A DNA stretch of 64,000 nt from Xanthomonas campestris pv. badrii (GTDB lineage Bacteria > Pseudomonadota > Gammaproteobacteria > Xanthomonadales > Xanthomonadaceae). The notes under the pieces were generated by a model. The model was not told the DNA's origin, did no database searches, and saw only the letters and a list, made by a program, of their open reading frames with translations. Below are positions 36,711 to 48,450 of this stretch, piece after piece (position 1 is the stretch's first letter; every line of letters begins with the position of its first letter). The position numbers were made by a program, and so were the translations under genes. The stretch is from contig NZ_CP051651.1 of the NCBI RefSeq assembly GCF_012848175.1, forward strand, positions 3,658,001 through 3,722,000. Reading direction: 5' to 3'.

Positions 36711-37468
36711 TCACGCCTTGAGCCGATAGCCGCTGCGGAAGATCGCCGCCACCACGCCCAGGCACACCAGCAGGAACAGGAAGGTCATGCCGGTACTCAC
36801 CGCGATATGCACGTCGGCCTTGCCGTAGAAACTCCAGCGGAACCCGCTGATCAGGTACACCACCGGATTGAACAGGGTGACCTTCTGCCACAGCGGCGGC
36901 AGCATGTCGATCGAATAGAAGCTGCCACCCAGGAAGGTCAGCGGCGTCACCACCATCAGCGGAATCACCTGCAGTTTCTCGAAGCCATCGGCCCAGATGC
37001 CGATGATGAAACCGAACAGGCTGAAGGTCAGCGCGGTGAGTACCAGAAAGCCCAGCATCCACACCGGGTGGGCGATCTCGTACGGCACGAACAGCCGCGC
37101 GGTGAGCAGGATCAACAGCCCCAGCATCACCGACTTGGTGGCCGCTGCGCCCACGTAGCCGATCACGATTTCCCACCATGCCACCGGCGCGGACAGCACC
37201 TCGTAGATGGTGCCGGCCCAGCGCGGCATGTAGATGCCGAACGAGGCATTGGAGATGCTCTCGTTGAGCAGCGACAACATCACCAGGCCGGGGATGATGA
37301 AGGCGCCGTAGCTGATGCCGTCGATATCGCCCATGCGCGAGCCGATCGCCGCGCCGAACACCACGAAGTACAACGAGGTCGACAATACCGGCGAGGCGAT
37401 CGACTGGGTGAGCGTGCGGAAGGCACGCGCCATTTCGAAACGGTAGATCGCAGCGATCGCATGCAGGT

Positions 37469-37472
<4 letters not shown>
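36711..37472 (-). CDS. ABC-2 type transporter permease
   Basis: A 253-residue inner-membrane permease with six membrane helices, matching YadH-type ABC-2 permeases: [40 protein letters not shown], then [18 protein letters not shown] and [16 protein letters not shown]. Start ATG overlaps the ATPase stop (ATGA). Together the two genes form a drug, lipid or polysaccharide exporter; substrate unknown. Confidence 0.93.
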
Positions 37473-38413
<941 letters not shown>

Positions 38414-38794
38414 GGGTCTGGCACGGGAACGATGAGCGCCACAGGGTAGGCGCTGCGCCGTGACGATGGGGAGGGGGGATGGATGGAGGCATTGCGTCCG
38501 CCAGGGACCCCGCTGCTTCCATCTTTGCGTCGCGCGCGGTGTCGTAGCAGCGCAACGGGGCTGTGCACAGAACACCTCTCGCGCCTGAACCAGCCGCTAC
38601 CGCGGCCGTGGTAGTCATCGCCCCAGCCGCTGCGATTTCCGACTCCCGAGCCCGCCGGACGTGTATCGAGACAGCCCGGTCGCGCCCAGGCGCGCTCCTA
38701 CGACAGCCGCTGTCATCGCCCGGGCTTTTGCTTTTGCTTTTTGCTTTTACGATTCCCGAATCCCGAATCCCGATTCCCCCGCGCGTCAGCGCGC
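38414..38794. other. Intergenic region with T-rich and GAATCCC tracts
   Basis: This 381-base stretch between the antiporter's stop and the ATPase start holds a run of TTTTGC units (38724-38749) and a GAATCCC repeat (38751-38779). Otherwise I see no gene. It should contain the promoter of the ABC operon near 38420-38560, without a motif I can name. Confidence 0.7.
38751..38779. repeat. GAATCCC repeat, inverse of the GGGATT family
   Basis: CGAATCCCGAATCCCGATTCCC is the reverse complement of the GGGATTCGGGATT unit at 4361. It lies 16 bases beyond the antiporter stop. Confidence 0.85.
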
Positions 38795-40432
38795 TCAAGC
38801 GCGCTTGCGCGACTCGATCAGATCCAGATTGCGCACCAGCCGCCGCGACAGGTCGTCGGAAATCTCGCGCCGCCGGGCCAGCTTGAACAGCTCATTGCGT
38901 TCGGCCACCAGGGCCGCGTGGCGGAACTGGCGCAATGCCTGTTCGTAGGCGCCGGCTTCTTCCGGATCGGTCTCGGCCATGTCCACCGCGCCCAGCTTGC
39001 GCTGATAGCGCTGGCTGACCTGGTTGGCGGCGGCGTTGTAGCGCTCGGCATGCGCGCTGTCTTCCACCAGCCGCTGGCGCAGCTTTTCCACCGCCTCCAG
39101 CGCGGCCTGCGAGGCCGCCTTCACCGCCAGGTCCTCCTTCTGCTGCTCGTCTTCCTCTTCCGGCAATTCCAGCCCGCGCAACAGCCGCGGCAAGGCCACG
39201 CTGGCCACCAGCAACGACACCAGGATCACCGCAGCGGCCAGGAAGATCGCCAGCTGGCGGGCCGGGAATGGCGAGCCATCGTTCAACACCAAGGGCAGCG
39301 TCAACACGCCGGCCAGGGTGATCGCCCCGCGCACGCCGGCCAGCGACACCGCCACCACGATGCGCCACGGCGGGCTCACGTGCGCCTCGCCGCGTCGCTG
39401 CGCCTTGAAGAGGTTCCAGCGCAGCGACAGGAACACCCACACGAAGCGCAGCGCCATCAGGCTGGCGCTGATGGTGGCCACGTAGACCGCCAGCCACCAG
39501 GGATTGAGGTGCCCGGCCTCCTGCACGCTGCGCACCGCGCCATCCAGGATGCCCGGCAGCTGCTCGCCCAGCAGCACGAAGATGACGCCGTTGAAGGTGA
39601 AGTGCACCGTATCCCACACCGCCGAACGCTGCAGGCGCATGTTGCCCGGCGCATTGCCGGCCATTTCCACGTAGCTCATGGTGATGCCGGCGGCGACCGC
39701 GGCCAGGATGCCGGAGGCATGGAAGGCTTCGGCCAGCAGGTAGGCCGCAAACGGGGTGAGCAGGTTGACCAGGATCGCCGAGCCGGGCTCCTCGCCGAAA
39801 TGCCGCCAGATCCAGGCCTGGATTCGGCTCAGCCCGAAGGTGGTGGCCACGCCCAGCCCCAGCCCGGCCAGCGCCACCCACAGGAAGGTCAGCGAGGCGT
39901 TGGCAAGCGAGAAGGTGCCGGTGAGCACGGCGGCCACCGCGAACTGGAAGCACACCAGGCCCGACGCATCGTTGAGCAGCGACTCGCCCTCCAGGATGTG
40001 CATCAGGCGCTTGGGAATCGGCACCTTGGAGGCGATCGAGGACACTGCCACCGGATCGGTGGGCGAAATGATCGCCGCCAGCGCAAACGCCACCGCCAGT
40101 GGCATCGCCGGGATCAACCAGTGGATCAGGAAGCCGGCGCCGACCACGGTGAAGATGACCAGCCCCAGTGCCAATTCCAGGATCGCCGCCTTGTCGCGGA
40201 ACAGGCCCTGCTTGGGAATGCGCCACCCGTCCAGGAACAGCAGCGGCGGCAGGAACAACAGAAAGAACAGTTCCGGCTCCAGCTCGTGCCCTGCATCGAA
40301 CACGCCGGAGACCACCGCGCCCAGCGCGATCTGGACCAACGGCAACGGCAGCGAGAACGGCAGGATGCGGATCAGGTAACCGCTGGCCGCGACCGCCAGC
40401 AACATGGCGAGGACGACATCGATCGAATGCAT
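38795..40432 (-). CDS. Na+/H+ antiporter, CPA1 family
   Basis: A 545-residue antiporter with about 12 membrane helices (residues 5-430) and a charged helical C-terminal tail of about 110 residues. The sodium-binding region [17 protein letters not shown] (conserved Asp) and [15 protein letters not shown] match the NhaP/CPA1 family. It exchanges Na+ (or K+) for H+ and helps pH and salt balance. The start is ATG 40432; longer readings run into unrelated upstream sequence. Confidence 0.93.
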   Translation of the reverse strand: MHSIDVVLAMLLAVAASGYLIRILPFSLPLPLVQIALGAVVSGVFDAGHELEPELFFLLFLPPLLFLDGWRIPKQGLFRDKAAILELALGLVIFTVVGAGFLIHWLIPAMPLAVAFALAAIISPTDPVAVSSIASKVPIPKRLMHILEGESLLNDASGLVCFQFAVAAVLTGTFSLANASLTFLWVALAGLGLGVATTFGLSRIQAWIWRHFGEEPGSAILVNLLTPFAAYLLAEAFHASGILAAVAAGITMSYVEMAGNAPGNMRLQRSAVWDTVHFTFNGVIFVLLGEQLPGILDGAVRSVQEAGHLNPWWLAVYVATISASLMALRFVWVFLSLRWNLFKAQRRGEAHVSPPWRIVVAVSLAGVRGAITLAGVLTLPLVLNDGSPFPARQLAIFLAAAVILVSLLVASVALPRLLRGLELPEEEDEQQKEDLAVKAASQAALEAVEKLRQRLVEDSAHAERYNAAANQVSQRYQRKLGAVDMAETDPEEAGAYEQALRQFRHAALVAERNELFKLARRREISDDLSRRLVRNLDLIESRKRA

Positions 40433-40893
40433 GCAAAACCCGGAAGACAAAGATGGCCGTGCGCCGCACCGTCCATGGCGACGCCAGGCAACGCAGCTAC
40501 GGGAACATACCGGTTTGCAACCGGTGATGAAACCACCATTGCCGCACGCGCCGCGCCTGGGACTGCAGTGCGCCTGGGAGCCCGGGTGCCATCTGTACGC
40601 CATTGCATGCATCGCGTGCCGTCACCTGCACTGCGGCGCCGTGCCTTCGCAGGCTGCAGCGTGCGCGACGGATGCAGCGCAACATCACGCGCGATGCCAA
40701 CAGCCGTGGCAACTCGCTACCACGTTCATCGCGTTGCCAATGGCTGTCGCGATGTCATGCCACCGTCAGCCGCGAACCCGGATAAGAATTTCCATAATGT
40801 AAAAATCGCGTGATGCATACGGCCGGCATCTTGCGGCGTATCAGGGTCTACGGTCGCCAGCCGGTGCCCGCTTAGCCAAAGGATCGCTGCCTC
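40433..40893. other. Intergenic region without a recognisable gene
   Basis: A 461-base stretch between the divergent antiporter and fasciclin genes. Short open readings here lack ribosome sites and show shadow-like composition. No repeat family member or clear hairpin was seen; both promoters must lie here. Confidence 0.7.
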
Positions 40894-41451
40894 ATGAAGA
40901 CCTCATTGAAGTCGCTTGCCATTGCCGCCGCCATTGCCCTCACCACCGCAACGGCGCCGGTGTACGCCGCCTCCAACCCGATGGTGGGCGGTGCGCCGAT
41001 GCTGGCCACCAAGGACATCGTCGACAACGCGGCCAACTCCAAGGATCACACCACCCTGGTCGCGGCGGTCAAGGCGGCCGGCCTGGTCGAAACCCTGAAA
41101 GGTCCGGGCCCGTTCACCGTCTTCGCCCCCACCAACGCCGCCTTCGCCGCCTTGCCGGCCGGCACCGTCGATACGCTGTTGAAGCCCGAATCCAGGCCCA
41201 CCCTGACCAAGGTGCTCACCTATCACGTGGTGCCGGGCAAGGTGGATGCGGCCTCGCTGATCGCCAAGATCAAGGCCGGCGGTGGCAGCGCCATGCTGAC
41301 CACCGTGCAGGGTGAATCGCTCACCGCAAGGCTCAACGGCAAGAAAGTCACCCTGACCGACGCCAAGGGCAATACCGCCACCGTCACCACTGCCGATGTC
41401 ATGCAGAGCAATGGCGTGATCCACGTGATCGACAAGGTCTTGATGCCGTAA
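40894..41451 (+). CDS. Secreted fasciclin-domain protein
   Basis: A 185-residue exported protein with a signal peptide (MKTSLKSLAIAAAIALTTATAPVYA) and one fasciclin (FAS1) domain. The H1 motif GPFTVFAPTNAAFAAL and the H2 motif TYHVVPGKVDAASL are present, ending in GVIHVIDKVLMP. Such bacterial FAS1 proteins are thought to aid adhesion or stress survival. No anchor is visible, so it should be periplasmic or secreted. Confidence 0.93.
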   Translation: MKTSLKSLAIAAAIALTTATAPVYAASNPMVGGAPMLATKDIVDNAANSKDHTTLVAAVKAAGLVETLKGPGPFTVFAPTNAAFAALPAGTVDTLLKPESRPTLTKVLTYHVVPGKVDAASLIAKIKAGGGSAMLTTVQGESLTARLNGKKVTLTDAKGNTATVTTADVMQSNGVIHVIDKVLMP

Positions 41452-41656
41452 GCGCTGCATGCAGTCGGCCGGCCGGCACGAGCGGGCGGCCATGCAGTGC
41501 AGTCTTCGAGCAACGTGTCATGCAGGGGCGCCCCGGCCCGCGCGATGCGTCATTGGGATGCCTTACCGCATGCCGTGGCGCCCCTGCACCTTCGCGGCAA
41601 CTGCGGTGTGCGTTTCCTTGAGCCCTGCGCAAGGCGCGTCGTCGCAGCCTGCACCA

Positions 41657-41676
41657 TCACCGCAACGCGGCGGTGA
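41657..41676. repeat. Inverted repeat TCACCGC / GCGGTGA
   Basis: Seven-base perfect stem with a six-base loop, one base before the 26-base palindrome. Part of the post-fasciclin intergenic region. Confidence 0.7.
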
Positions 41677-41677
41677 C

Positions 41678-41703
41678 CGAACGCGCGGCATGCCGCGCGT
41701 TCG
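41678..41703. repeat. Perfect 26-base palindrome
   Basis: Thirteen bases CGAACGCGCGGCA are followed immediately by their exact inverse, with no loop. It could be a protein-binding site or part of a U-less terminator for the flanking convergent genes. Confidence 0.85.
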
Positions 41704-41885
41704 CTTGGTGTCAACCGACCAGCGACACCGTGCGCGTGCACGCGCATTTTTTTTGGCCAGGCGTTGTTGCGTTGCCCAGGCATTCTTGGAATTTTTCCGC
41801 GTGTTTGTTGGTGCCCGACGGCATTGCTGTCGCTTGCATGCTGCAACATCAGCCTACGCATGCTTTCTGGATGTTGTTAGCCGCT

Positions 41886-43331
41886 CTAAGCGTTATTGAC
41901 GCCAGAAAGTGACACTGCGCCTGGCGCCGACAGCAGTTGACGCAGGTCCTCCACAAAGCCGCGATACCCCTGCTCACGCGCCGGCTCCGATCCCTGCCGC
42001 AGCACCCAGGATGGATGCACCGTGGCCAGCACCGGTGTGCCATCGTCCAGGCGCTGCCACTGCCCGCGCTGCTGCATCAGCCGAAACCTGCTGCCCAGCA
42101 CTGCCTGTGCCGCGGTGGCGCCCAGGCACACGATCTGCGCGGGACGCACTTGGGCGCGCTCGGCCTGCAACCACCCGCTGCAGGCCTGCACATGCGTGCG
42201 CTCGGGATTGCGATGCAGGCGGCGCTTGCCGCGTTGCTCGAAGCGGAAGTGCTTGACCGCATTGGTGACGTAGAACGTACTGCGATCCACGCCCAACTCG
42301 CCCAGGGCCATCGTGAACAAGCGCCCGGCAGGCCCGACAAAGGGACGCCCGCTCAGGTCTTCTTCGTCGCCGGGCTGCTCGCCGATCACCATCACCGCTG
42401 CATCCTCCGGCCCTTCGCCGAAGACGGTCTGGGTGGCCGGCTGCCACAACTCGCAGCGCCGGCAATCGCGCGCCGCCGCGCGCAACTGCGCGATGCTCTG
42501 CGTCGCCTCGACGGCAGCAGGTACCGGCGCCACCGGCACGCGGCGGCGTACCGGCTCGGGCGCGCGCTCGGCCATCTCGCGCACGCGCACCCCGGCCTCG
42601 CGGATCAGCTCCGGCAGCAAGGCTGCTTCGGGCAGGTTTTTCCAGTATTTCTGCGGCATTTCCTGCCGCATCATGGTGGGATTGAGCCGCGCCGGATTGA
42701 AGATGTGCGCATAGTAGGTGCGCCACAGGGCCTCCTGCGCGTCGTCGGCCGGCACCTGCGTACGCACGGCCCCCTCGCCGAACGCCAGGGCCTGCCCATC
42801 CCAGCGCACGCTGCGATACGGGGTGAGGATCGCCCAGCGCATGCCGGCAAAACGCCGTGCGAAGAACGGGGCAACGCGGTCCACGATGTGATGTTCCGGC
42901 TCGAACCAGGCCACGAAGTCTTCTTCGTCGCCCGGCAGCCGGCGAAAGCGCACGAACGCCTTCATCTTGTGGCTGTCGCGTTGCACCGCCTTCTGCCATT
43001 GCCGCAAGCGATGCACATCCACATCGGTAGCACGCTCCAGCAGCGCCTTCTCGCCCGAGGCAATCCGCCACAACAATCGATACAGCACCGCATGCCGCTG
43101 CGGATCGCGATGGCACAGCACCGATGCGGCCAGCTGCATGAAATCCGCCGACACCCGCGGCGGCGCGGCCACCACCGGCAATTCCAACAACCCCTGGCCC
43201 ATCAGCAACCCACCCTGCGCGCCCCCATTCCACGCCACATGGTCAGGCTCCACCTGCGCACACCACCCCGCCCGCGCCAACGCACGCCACGCCTCGAAAC
43301 TCCACGCAGGTTCCACCTCAGCGCTGAACAT
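41886..43331 (-). CDS. DUF4130-UdgX fusion, uracil-DNA glycosylase family
   Basis: A 481-residue fusion. Residues 1-270 form the DUF4130 domain (TIGR03915), and 280-481 an UdgX-type uracil-DNA glycosylase (TIGR03914). Visible motifs are GEQPGDEED (317-325), GRPFVGPAG (328-336), the UdgX-specific KRRLH (369-373) and VHPSWVL near residue 439. Cysteines 290, 293, 384 and 402 fit an iron-sulfur cluster. In UdgX the histidine of the KRRIH loop, here H373, binds covalently to the abasic site, so the enzyme may mark or remove uracil in an unusual way. It sits next to the linked radical-SAM gene. Confidence 0.9.
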   Translation of the reverse strand: MFSAEVEPAWSFEAWRALARAGWCAQVEPDHVAWNGGAQGGLLMGQGLLELPVVAAPPRVSADFMQLAASVLCHRDPQRHAVLYRLLWRIASGEKALLERATDVDVHRLRQWQKAVQRDSHKMKAFVRFRRLPGDEEDFVAWFEPEHHIVDRVAPFFARRFAGMRWAILTPYRSVRWDGQALAFGEGAVRTQVPADDAQEALWRTYYAHIFNPARLNPTMMRQEMPQKYWKNLPEAALLPELIREAGVRVREMAERAPEPVRRRVPVAPVPAAVEATQSIAQLRAAARDCRRCELWQPATQTVFGEGPEDAAVMVIGEQPGDEEDLSGRPFVGPAGRLFTMALGELGVDRSTFYVTNAVKHFRFEQRGKRRLHRNPERTHVQACSGWLQAERAQVRPAQIVCLGATAAQAVLGSRFRLMQQRGQWQRLDDGTPVLATVHPSWVLRQGSEPAREQGYRGFVEDLRQLLSAPGAVSLSGVNNA

Positions 43332-43407
43332 CGTCTACACCTGGCCTCACGATTCTCGCCATCGCCTTCGCTTTACGGGCAGCACCCAGGACTTTCCACT
43401 GCTGCGT

Positions 43408-43461
43408 GCGGCCCTACCCTCACCCGCCCTTCAGGCACCTTCTCCCGACGGGAGAAGGGAC
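43408..43461. repeat. CCCTCATCC / GGGAGAAGG family copy
   Basis: CCCTACCCTCACCCGCCCTT, GCACCTTCTCCCGACGGGAG and AAGGG form a short family member between the UdgX and radical-SAM genes, 130 bases apart. Confidence 0.88.
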
Positions 43462-43466
43462 AGGCA

Positions 43467-44726
43467 TCAATCGAACAGACTCGCCTGCCGAGGCGCAGGC
43501 GCCAACTGCGCCCGCAACCGCACCGGATCATCCAGGCGTTGCCGCGGATGATGATCCAGCACACTCACGAACGGCAGCAGCTTCTTCATCGGCACCCGCA
43601 ACCGCGCCAGATCGCCCACACGCAGGCGCGCATGCCGGCGCGACAGCAGCAGCCGCTCCACATTGCGCGTGCCCAGGCCCGGCACCCGCAGCAGCATCTC
43701 GCGCGGCGCCACATTCAGATCCACCGGAAAGCGTTCGGGATTGCGCAACGCCCAGGCCAGCTTCGGATCCACGTCCAGATCCAGCATGCCGCTGGACTGC
43801 GCCGGCGCGATCTCTTCCACGCTGAACTCGTAGAACCGCAGCAACCAGTCGGCCTGGTACAGCCGATGCTCGCGCTGTAGCGGTGGCGCCTGCAGCGGCA
43901 GCTTGGAGGAGGCATCGGGGATCGGGCTGAAGGCCGAGTAATACACCCGCCTCATGCGGTAATTTCCGTACAGGTTGTGACTGGTGTCCAGGATGCTGCG
44001 GTCGTTGGCATCGTCGGCGCCAACGATCATCTGCGTGCTCTGCCCGGCCGGGGCAAACCGTGGCGGCTTGGCGCGGCGCACGGTTTGGGTCTTGCGCTCG
44101 AGCTGGTTTTCCTCGATGCGCCAGCGCAGCTCGCCCATGGCCGAGCGGATGCCGCCGACGCTTTTTTCCGGCGCCAGTTGCGTCAGGCCCTGCTCGGTGG
44201 GCAGTTCCACATTGATGCTCAGGCGGTCCGCATAGCGGCCGGCCGCGGCCAGCAGGTCCGGCGCGGCCTCGGGAATGGTCTTGAGATGGATATAGCCGGC
44301 GAAGTGATGCTCTTCGCGCAACTGCCGCGCCACTTCCACCAGCTGCTCCATGGTGTAGTCGGAGTTGCGGATGATGCCGCTGGACAGGAACAGGCCTTCG
44401 ATGTAATTGCGCTTGTAGAAATCCAGCGTCAGCGTGACCACTTCTTCCGGCGTGAAGCGCGCGCGGCGCACGTTGCTGGACACGCGATTGACGCAGTACG
44501 CGCAGTCGAAGATGCAAAAATTGGTCAGCAGGATCTTCAACAGCGACACGCAACGGCCATCGGGCGTATACGAGTGGCAGATGCCCATGCCCTCGGTACT
44601 GCCGATACCGCCGGTGCCCAGCGAGTTGCGCTTGTTGGCGCCACTGGAGGCGCAGGACGCGTCGTATTTGGCGGCGTCGGCGAGGACGGCGAGCTTGTCG
44701 AGGATTTTCACGCGGGCAGCATGCAC
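43467..44726 (-). CDS. Radical-SAM protein linked to UdgX, putative DNA repair
   Basis: A 419-residue radical-SAM enzyme of the TIGR03916 type (rSAM linked to UDG). The cluster-binding motif CIFDCAYC has C71, C75 and C78. A distinct set of cysteines (C25, C50, C59) lies before it. The C-terminus has a helix-hairpin-helix-like segment (REMLLRVPGLGTRNVERLLL), as in DNA-binding proteins. The function is probably DNA modification or repair, but the reaction is not known. It lies upstream of the UdgX fusion on the same strand, with a repeat between. Confidence 0.9.
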   Translation of the reverse strand: MHAARVKILDKLAVLADAAKYDASCASSGANKRNSLGTGGIGSTEGMGICHSYTPDGRCVSLLKILLTNFCIFDCAYCVNRVSSNVRRARFTPEEVVTLTLDFYKRNYIEGLFLSSGIIRNSDYTMEQLVEVARQLREEHHFAGYIHLKTIPEAAPDLLAAAGRYADRLSINVELPTEQGLTQLAPEKSVGGIRSAMGELRWRIEENQLERKTQTVRRAKPPRFAPAGQSTQMIVGADDANDRSILDTSHNLYGNYRMRRVYYSAFSPIPDASSKLPLQAPPLQREHRLYQADWLLRFYEFSVEEIAPAQSSGMLDLDVDPKLAWALRNPERFPVDLNVAPREMLLRVPGLGTRNVERLLLSRRHARLRVGDLARLRVPMKKLLPFVSVLDHHPRQRLDDPVRLRAQLAPAPRQASLFD

Positions 44727-44821
44727 CCTGGGCGTCTCAGCCTATGAGACTGCGATGCAGCTGATCGTGAATGCTTCAGAGCATGCGGGTACAGCCACGG
44801 CTGCAGCTGCTGCGTGCCTGC

Positions 44822-45628
44822 TCAGGCGGCGAGCGCGGTGTCGCCGTCGAAGCGGTAGATGTCCATCGCCAGAAAGCCCTGGTCGATACCGGCATCGATG
44901 CGCTGTGCGCCGAGGCGGTCGCTTCCGGCGGCGCCCATCGCCACATACAGCGGCAGCAGATGCTCGTCGCTGGGATGCGCCCGCTCGGCAAACGGTGCCT
45001 GGCGACGGTAGTCGAGCAATGCCGGGATGTCGTCGTCCAGCAGCTTGCGCTCGGTCCAGTCGATGAAGGGCCGCACGTACGGCGCTTCACGCTCGGTGCC
45101 GTAGCCGTGGCGAAAATCGTGCAGGTTGTGGGTGATGCTGCCGGAGCCGATCACCAACACCCCCTCCTCGCGCAGCGGCGCCAGCGCGCGCCCCAGCGCG
45201 AACTGATGGGCCGGGCCAAGTTCTGGCTGGATCGACAGCGATACCACCGCAATCTCCGCCGCCGGATACAGCAGCCGCAACGGCACCCACACGCCATGGT
45301 CGAAGCCCCGCTGCGGGTCCAGTTGCGGATGCAGCCCCGCCTGCTCCAGCCGCCGCGCGATCTGCTGCGCCAGTGCTGGCTCGCCAGGTGCCGGATAGCT
45401 CAGCTCATACAGCGGCGCAGGGAAGCCGCCGAAGTCATGGATGGTGCTGGGCCGCGCCGCGCTGCTGACCAGTGGGCGGCGCCCCAGCCAGTGTGCACTG
45501 GCCACGACGATGGCGCGTGGCCGCGGCAGCAGCTCACGCAGTTCGGTCAGACGCTGCCCCACCTGCCCCGGCTGCAGGGCAGTCATCGGCGATCCGTGCG
45601 AGATGTACAGCGATGGCAGGCGATGCAT
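44822..45628 (-). CDS. DODA-type aromatic-ring-opening dioxygenase
   Basis: A 268-residue class III extradiol dioxygenase of the DODA/YgiD type. The metal-binding histidines fit SLYISHGSPMTA, SAHWLGRRPLV, RGFDHGVWVPL and GSGSITHNLHDF. Such enzymes cleave catechols such as L-DOPA; in E. coli YgiD the role is unclear. Start at ATG 45628. The gene is divergent from a LysR-type gene. Confidence 0.92.
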   Translation of the reverse strand: MHRLPSLYISHGSPMTALQPGQVGQRLTELRELLPRPRAIVVASAHWLGRRPLVSSAARPSTIHDFGGFPAPLYELSYPAPGEPALAQQIARRLEQAGLHPQLDPQRGFDHGVWVPLRLLYPAAEIAVVSLSIQPELGPAHQFALGRALAPLREEGVLVIGSGSITHNLHDFRHGYGTEREAPYVRPFIDWTERKLLDDDIPALLDYRRQAPFAERAHPSDEHLLPLYVAMGAAGSDRLGAQRIDAGIDQGFLAMDIYRFDGDTALAA

Positions 45629-45903
45629 GGATAGCTCCTTGAAGGAACGGCAGGGGTTGGTGCGTCGGCGTCAGCGCACACGCGCCATCGCCCCAGCGAA
45701 TACCCGCCGCCTGGTCGGGCCGCGGACTGGGAACAGGGCACGCAGTGCGGCAGCGCCGCTCCATGGGCAGTCGTTCCAGGCGGGGCACGGGGATGGACAT
45801 GACGGGCGCTTCATAAAACCGCTCCAGCGTATTACCTGCAAATTTCTGATAAAGACATCTACTTCAGATAATTTATTGCGAGCAAGGCAACAATCAGACA
45901 CCC

Positions 45904-46458
45904 GTGGATACCCTGGATGCGATGCGTGTATTCACTGCCGTGGCCGAGCGCAGCGGCTTCAGCGCCGCTGCCGAGGCGCTGGATCGCTCCACCGCCAGCG
46001 TCACCCGGCAGGTTGCCGCGCTGGAACAACGGCTGGGCACCCGCCTGCTCAACCGCACCACGCGCCGGGTCAGCCTGACCAGCGCCGGCACCCCGAAGCA
46101 CCCGTCGGATCTGGCCGGGCACGAATGCCTGCTCTACCACTACTCGCCGAACGGCGATGAGGTGCGCTTTCATGGGCCGGACGGCGAGCTCGCCGTACGC
46201 ATTCATGGCGGCCTGCGCGCCAACAACGGCCATGTGCTCAATGCGGCGGCGCTGGCCGGCCAGGGCATCGTGATACAGCCGGATTTCCTGGCCGATGCGC
46301 ATCTGGCCAGCGGCCGCCTGCAACGCATTCTTCCCGAGTACGACCTTGACGGCGTCGGGATCTTCGCCGTGTACGCCAGCCGCAACCACCTGGCACCGAA
46401 GGTCCGCAGCTTCATCGATTACCTGATCGACTGCCTGGCCGACCCGGCGCCCGGCTGA
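45904..46458 (+). pseudogene. LysR-type regulator with large internal deletion
   Basis: A 184-residue reading in one frame from GTG 45904. The N-terminal helix-turn-helix is intact (FSAAAEALDRSTASVTRQVA, then RLLNRTTRRVSLTSAG), but the reading then jumps straight to PKHPSDLAGHECLLYHYSPN, which in full-length relatives lies about 100 residues further on. Linker helix and the first effector subdomain are missing; the C-terminal half is retained. Family members have about 300 residues. It could still bind DNA but would probably not respond to effector. It is divergent from the DODA dioxygenase. Confidence 0.75.
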
Positions 46459-46551
46459 ACGGCTCCGACAACAGTTCGTCCCGTGCGCGGTCATTTTCCT
46501 GTCGCGGTGGGTGCGCCCACAATCGGGTCCCTTCGTTCAACAGGAGCGTCC

Positions 46552-47121
46552 ATGAGCAAGATCGCCATCGTGTACTTCAGCGGCTACGGCCATACCGCAA
46601 AACAGGCCGAAGCCGTGCATGCAGGCGCCGCCAGCGTGGCCGAGGCGACGCTGTACCGCATCGGCCAGGATGGCAACCTGCCCGACGGCGCGTGGGACGC
46701 CATCGGTGCCGCCGACGCCATCATCTATGGCAGCCCCACCTACATGGGCGGCCCGGCATGGCAGTTCAAGAAATTTGCCGACGACAGTTCCAAGCCGTGG
46801 TTTGCGCAGGCGTGGAAGGACAAGGTCGCGGCCGGCTTCACCAACTCGGCCTCGGCGAACGGCGACAAGTACGCCACCATCCAGTACCTGTGGACGCTGT
46901 CCCAGCAACACGGGCAGGTCTGGGTCGGCACCGGCCTGCCGCCGTCCAACACCAAGGCGCACGGGCCGCAGGACGTGAACTGGACCGGCGGCTGGGGCGG
47001 TGCGCTGGCCATTTCGCCATCGGACGCCTCGCCGGACGAGGCACCGCGCGCAGGCGATCTGGAAACTGCCCGGCTGTTCGGCAAGCGCGTTGCCGAATTC
47101 GCCAACAAGCTCAGCGGCTGA
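46552..47121 (+). CDS. wrbA: WrbA-like flavodoxin-family NAD(P)H:quinone oxidoreductase
   Basis: A 189-residue flavodoxin-fold protein. It shows the FMN-binding start KIAIVYFSGYGHTAKQAEAV, the loop YGSPTYMGGPAWQFKKFADD and GAGFTNSAS-like and GGWGGALAISPSD segments. WrbA enzymes reduce quinones with NAD(P)H. The start has CAGGAGC seven bases upstream of ATG 46552. It follows the LysR remnant, whose ancestral target may include it. Confidence 0.9.
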   Translation: MSKIAIVYFSGYGHTAKQAEAVHAGAASVAEATLYRIGQDGNLPDGAWDAIGAADAIIYGSPTYMGGPAWQFKKFADDSSKPWFAQAWKDKVAAGFTNSASANGDKYATIQYLWTLSQQHGQVWVGTGLPPSNTKAHGPQDVNWTGGWGGALAISPSDASPDEAPRAGDLETARLFGKRVAEFANKLSG

Positions 47122-47449
47122 GCCAGCAGCAGCCGTGCGCATCCGCCTTGGCGCAGGCGGATGCGCGCAGGTGACAGCTCACCGTCGGGCCGCATGCGCG
47201 GGACCAGCACGCCAGTGCGGGTGGATCGTTGCGCTTGTCACCACCAGGCAGCCTGCACATCACCGGCACGGTACCGGCGGCGATCCACCGCGCGCGTTGT
47301 CGCGGCTGACCAGGCCCTGGTGTTCGAGGCAGGCGGTTGGCCGATGACGTGCGGCGCTGGCCCCGGCACCTTAGCGCTCGAACCACATCGCGCTAACGCG
47401 CACCACATCACCCTGCCCGCCTACCCTGCTGCACGGAGCTCTCCCCCTC
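47122..47449. other. Intergenic region with hairpin
   Basis: A 328-base stretch without a gene. A strong hairpin (47137-47166: GCGCATCCGCC / GGCGGATGCGC) follows wrbA but lacks a T run. The rest up to the aldo/keto reductase shows no motif I can name. Confidence 0.7.
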
Positions 47450-48445
<996 letters not shown>

Positions 48446-48450
48446 GAACC

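Larger units (their letters stand above)
41452..41885. other. Intergenic region with inverted repeats
   Basis: A 434-base stretch between convergent genes. It contains two adjacent inverted repeats (41657-41676 and 41678-41703) and an unusual run of T (ATTTTTTTTGG near 41745-41757). No gene with a ribosome site is visible. Confidence 0.75.

Noticed and set aside
38724..38749. Terminator for the antiporter gene on the minus strand
   Set aside because: The TTTTGC run lies beyond the stop but on the minus strand reads as A-rich and has no stem, so it does not fit.
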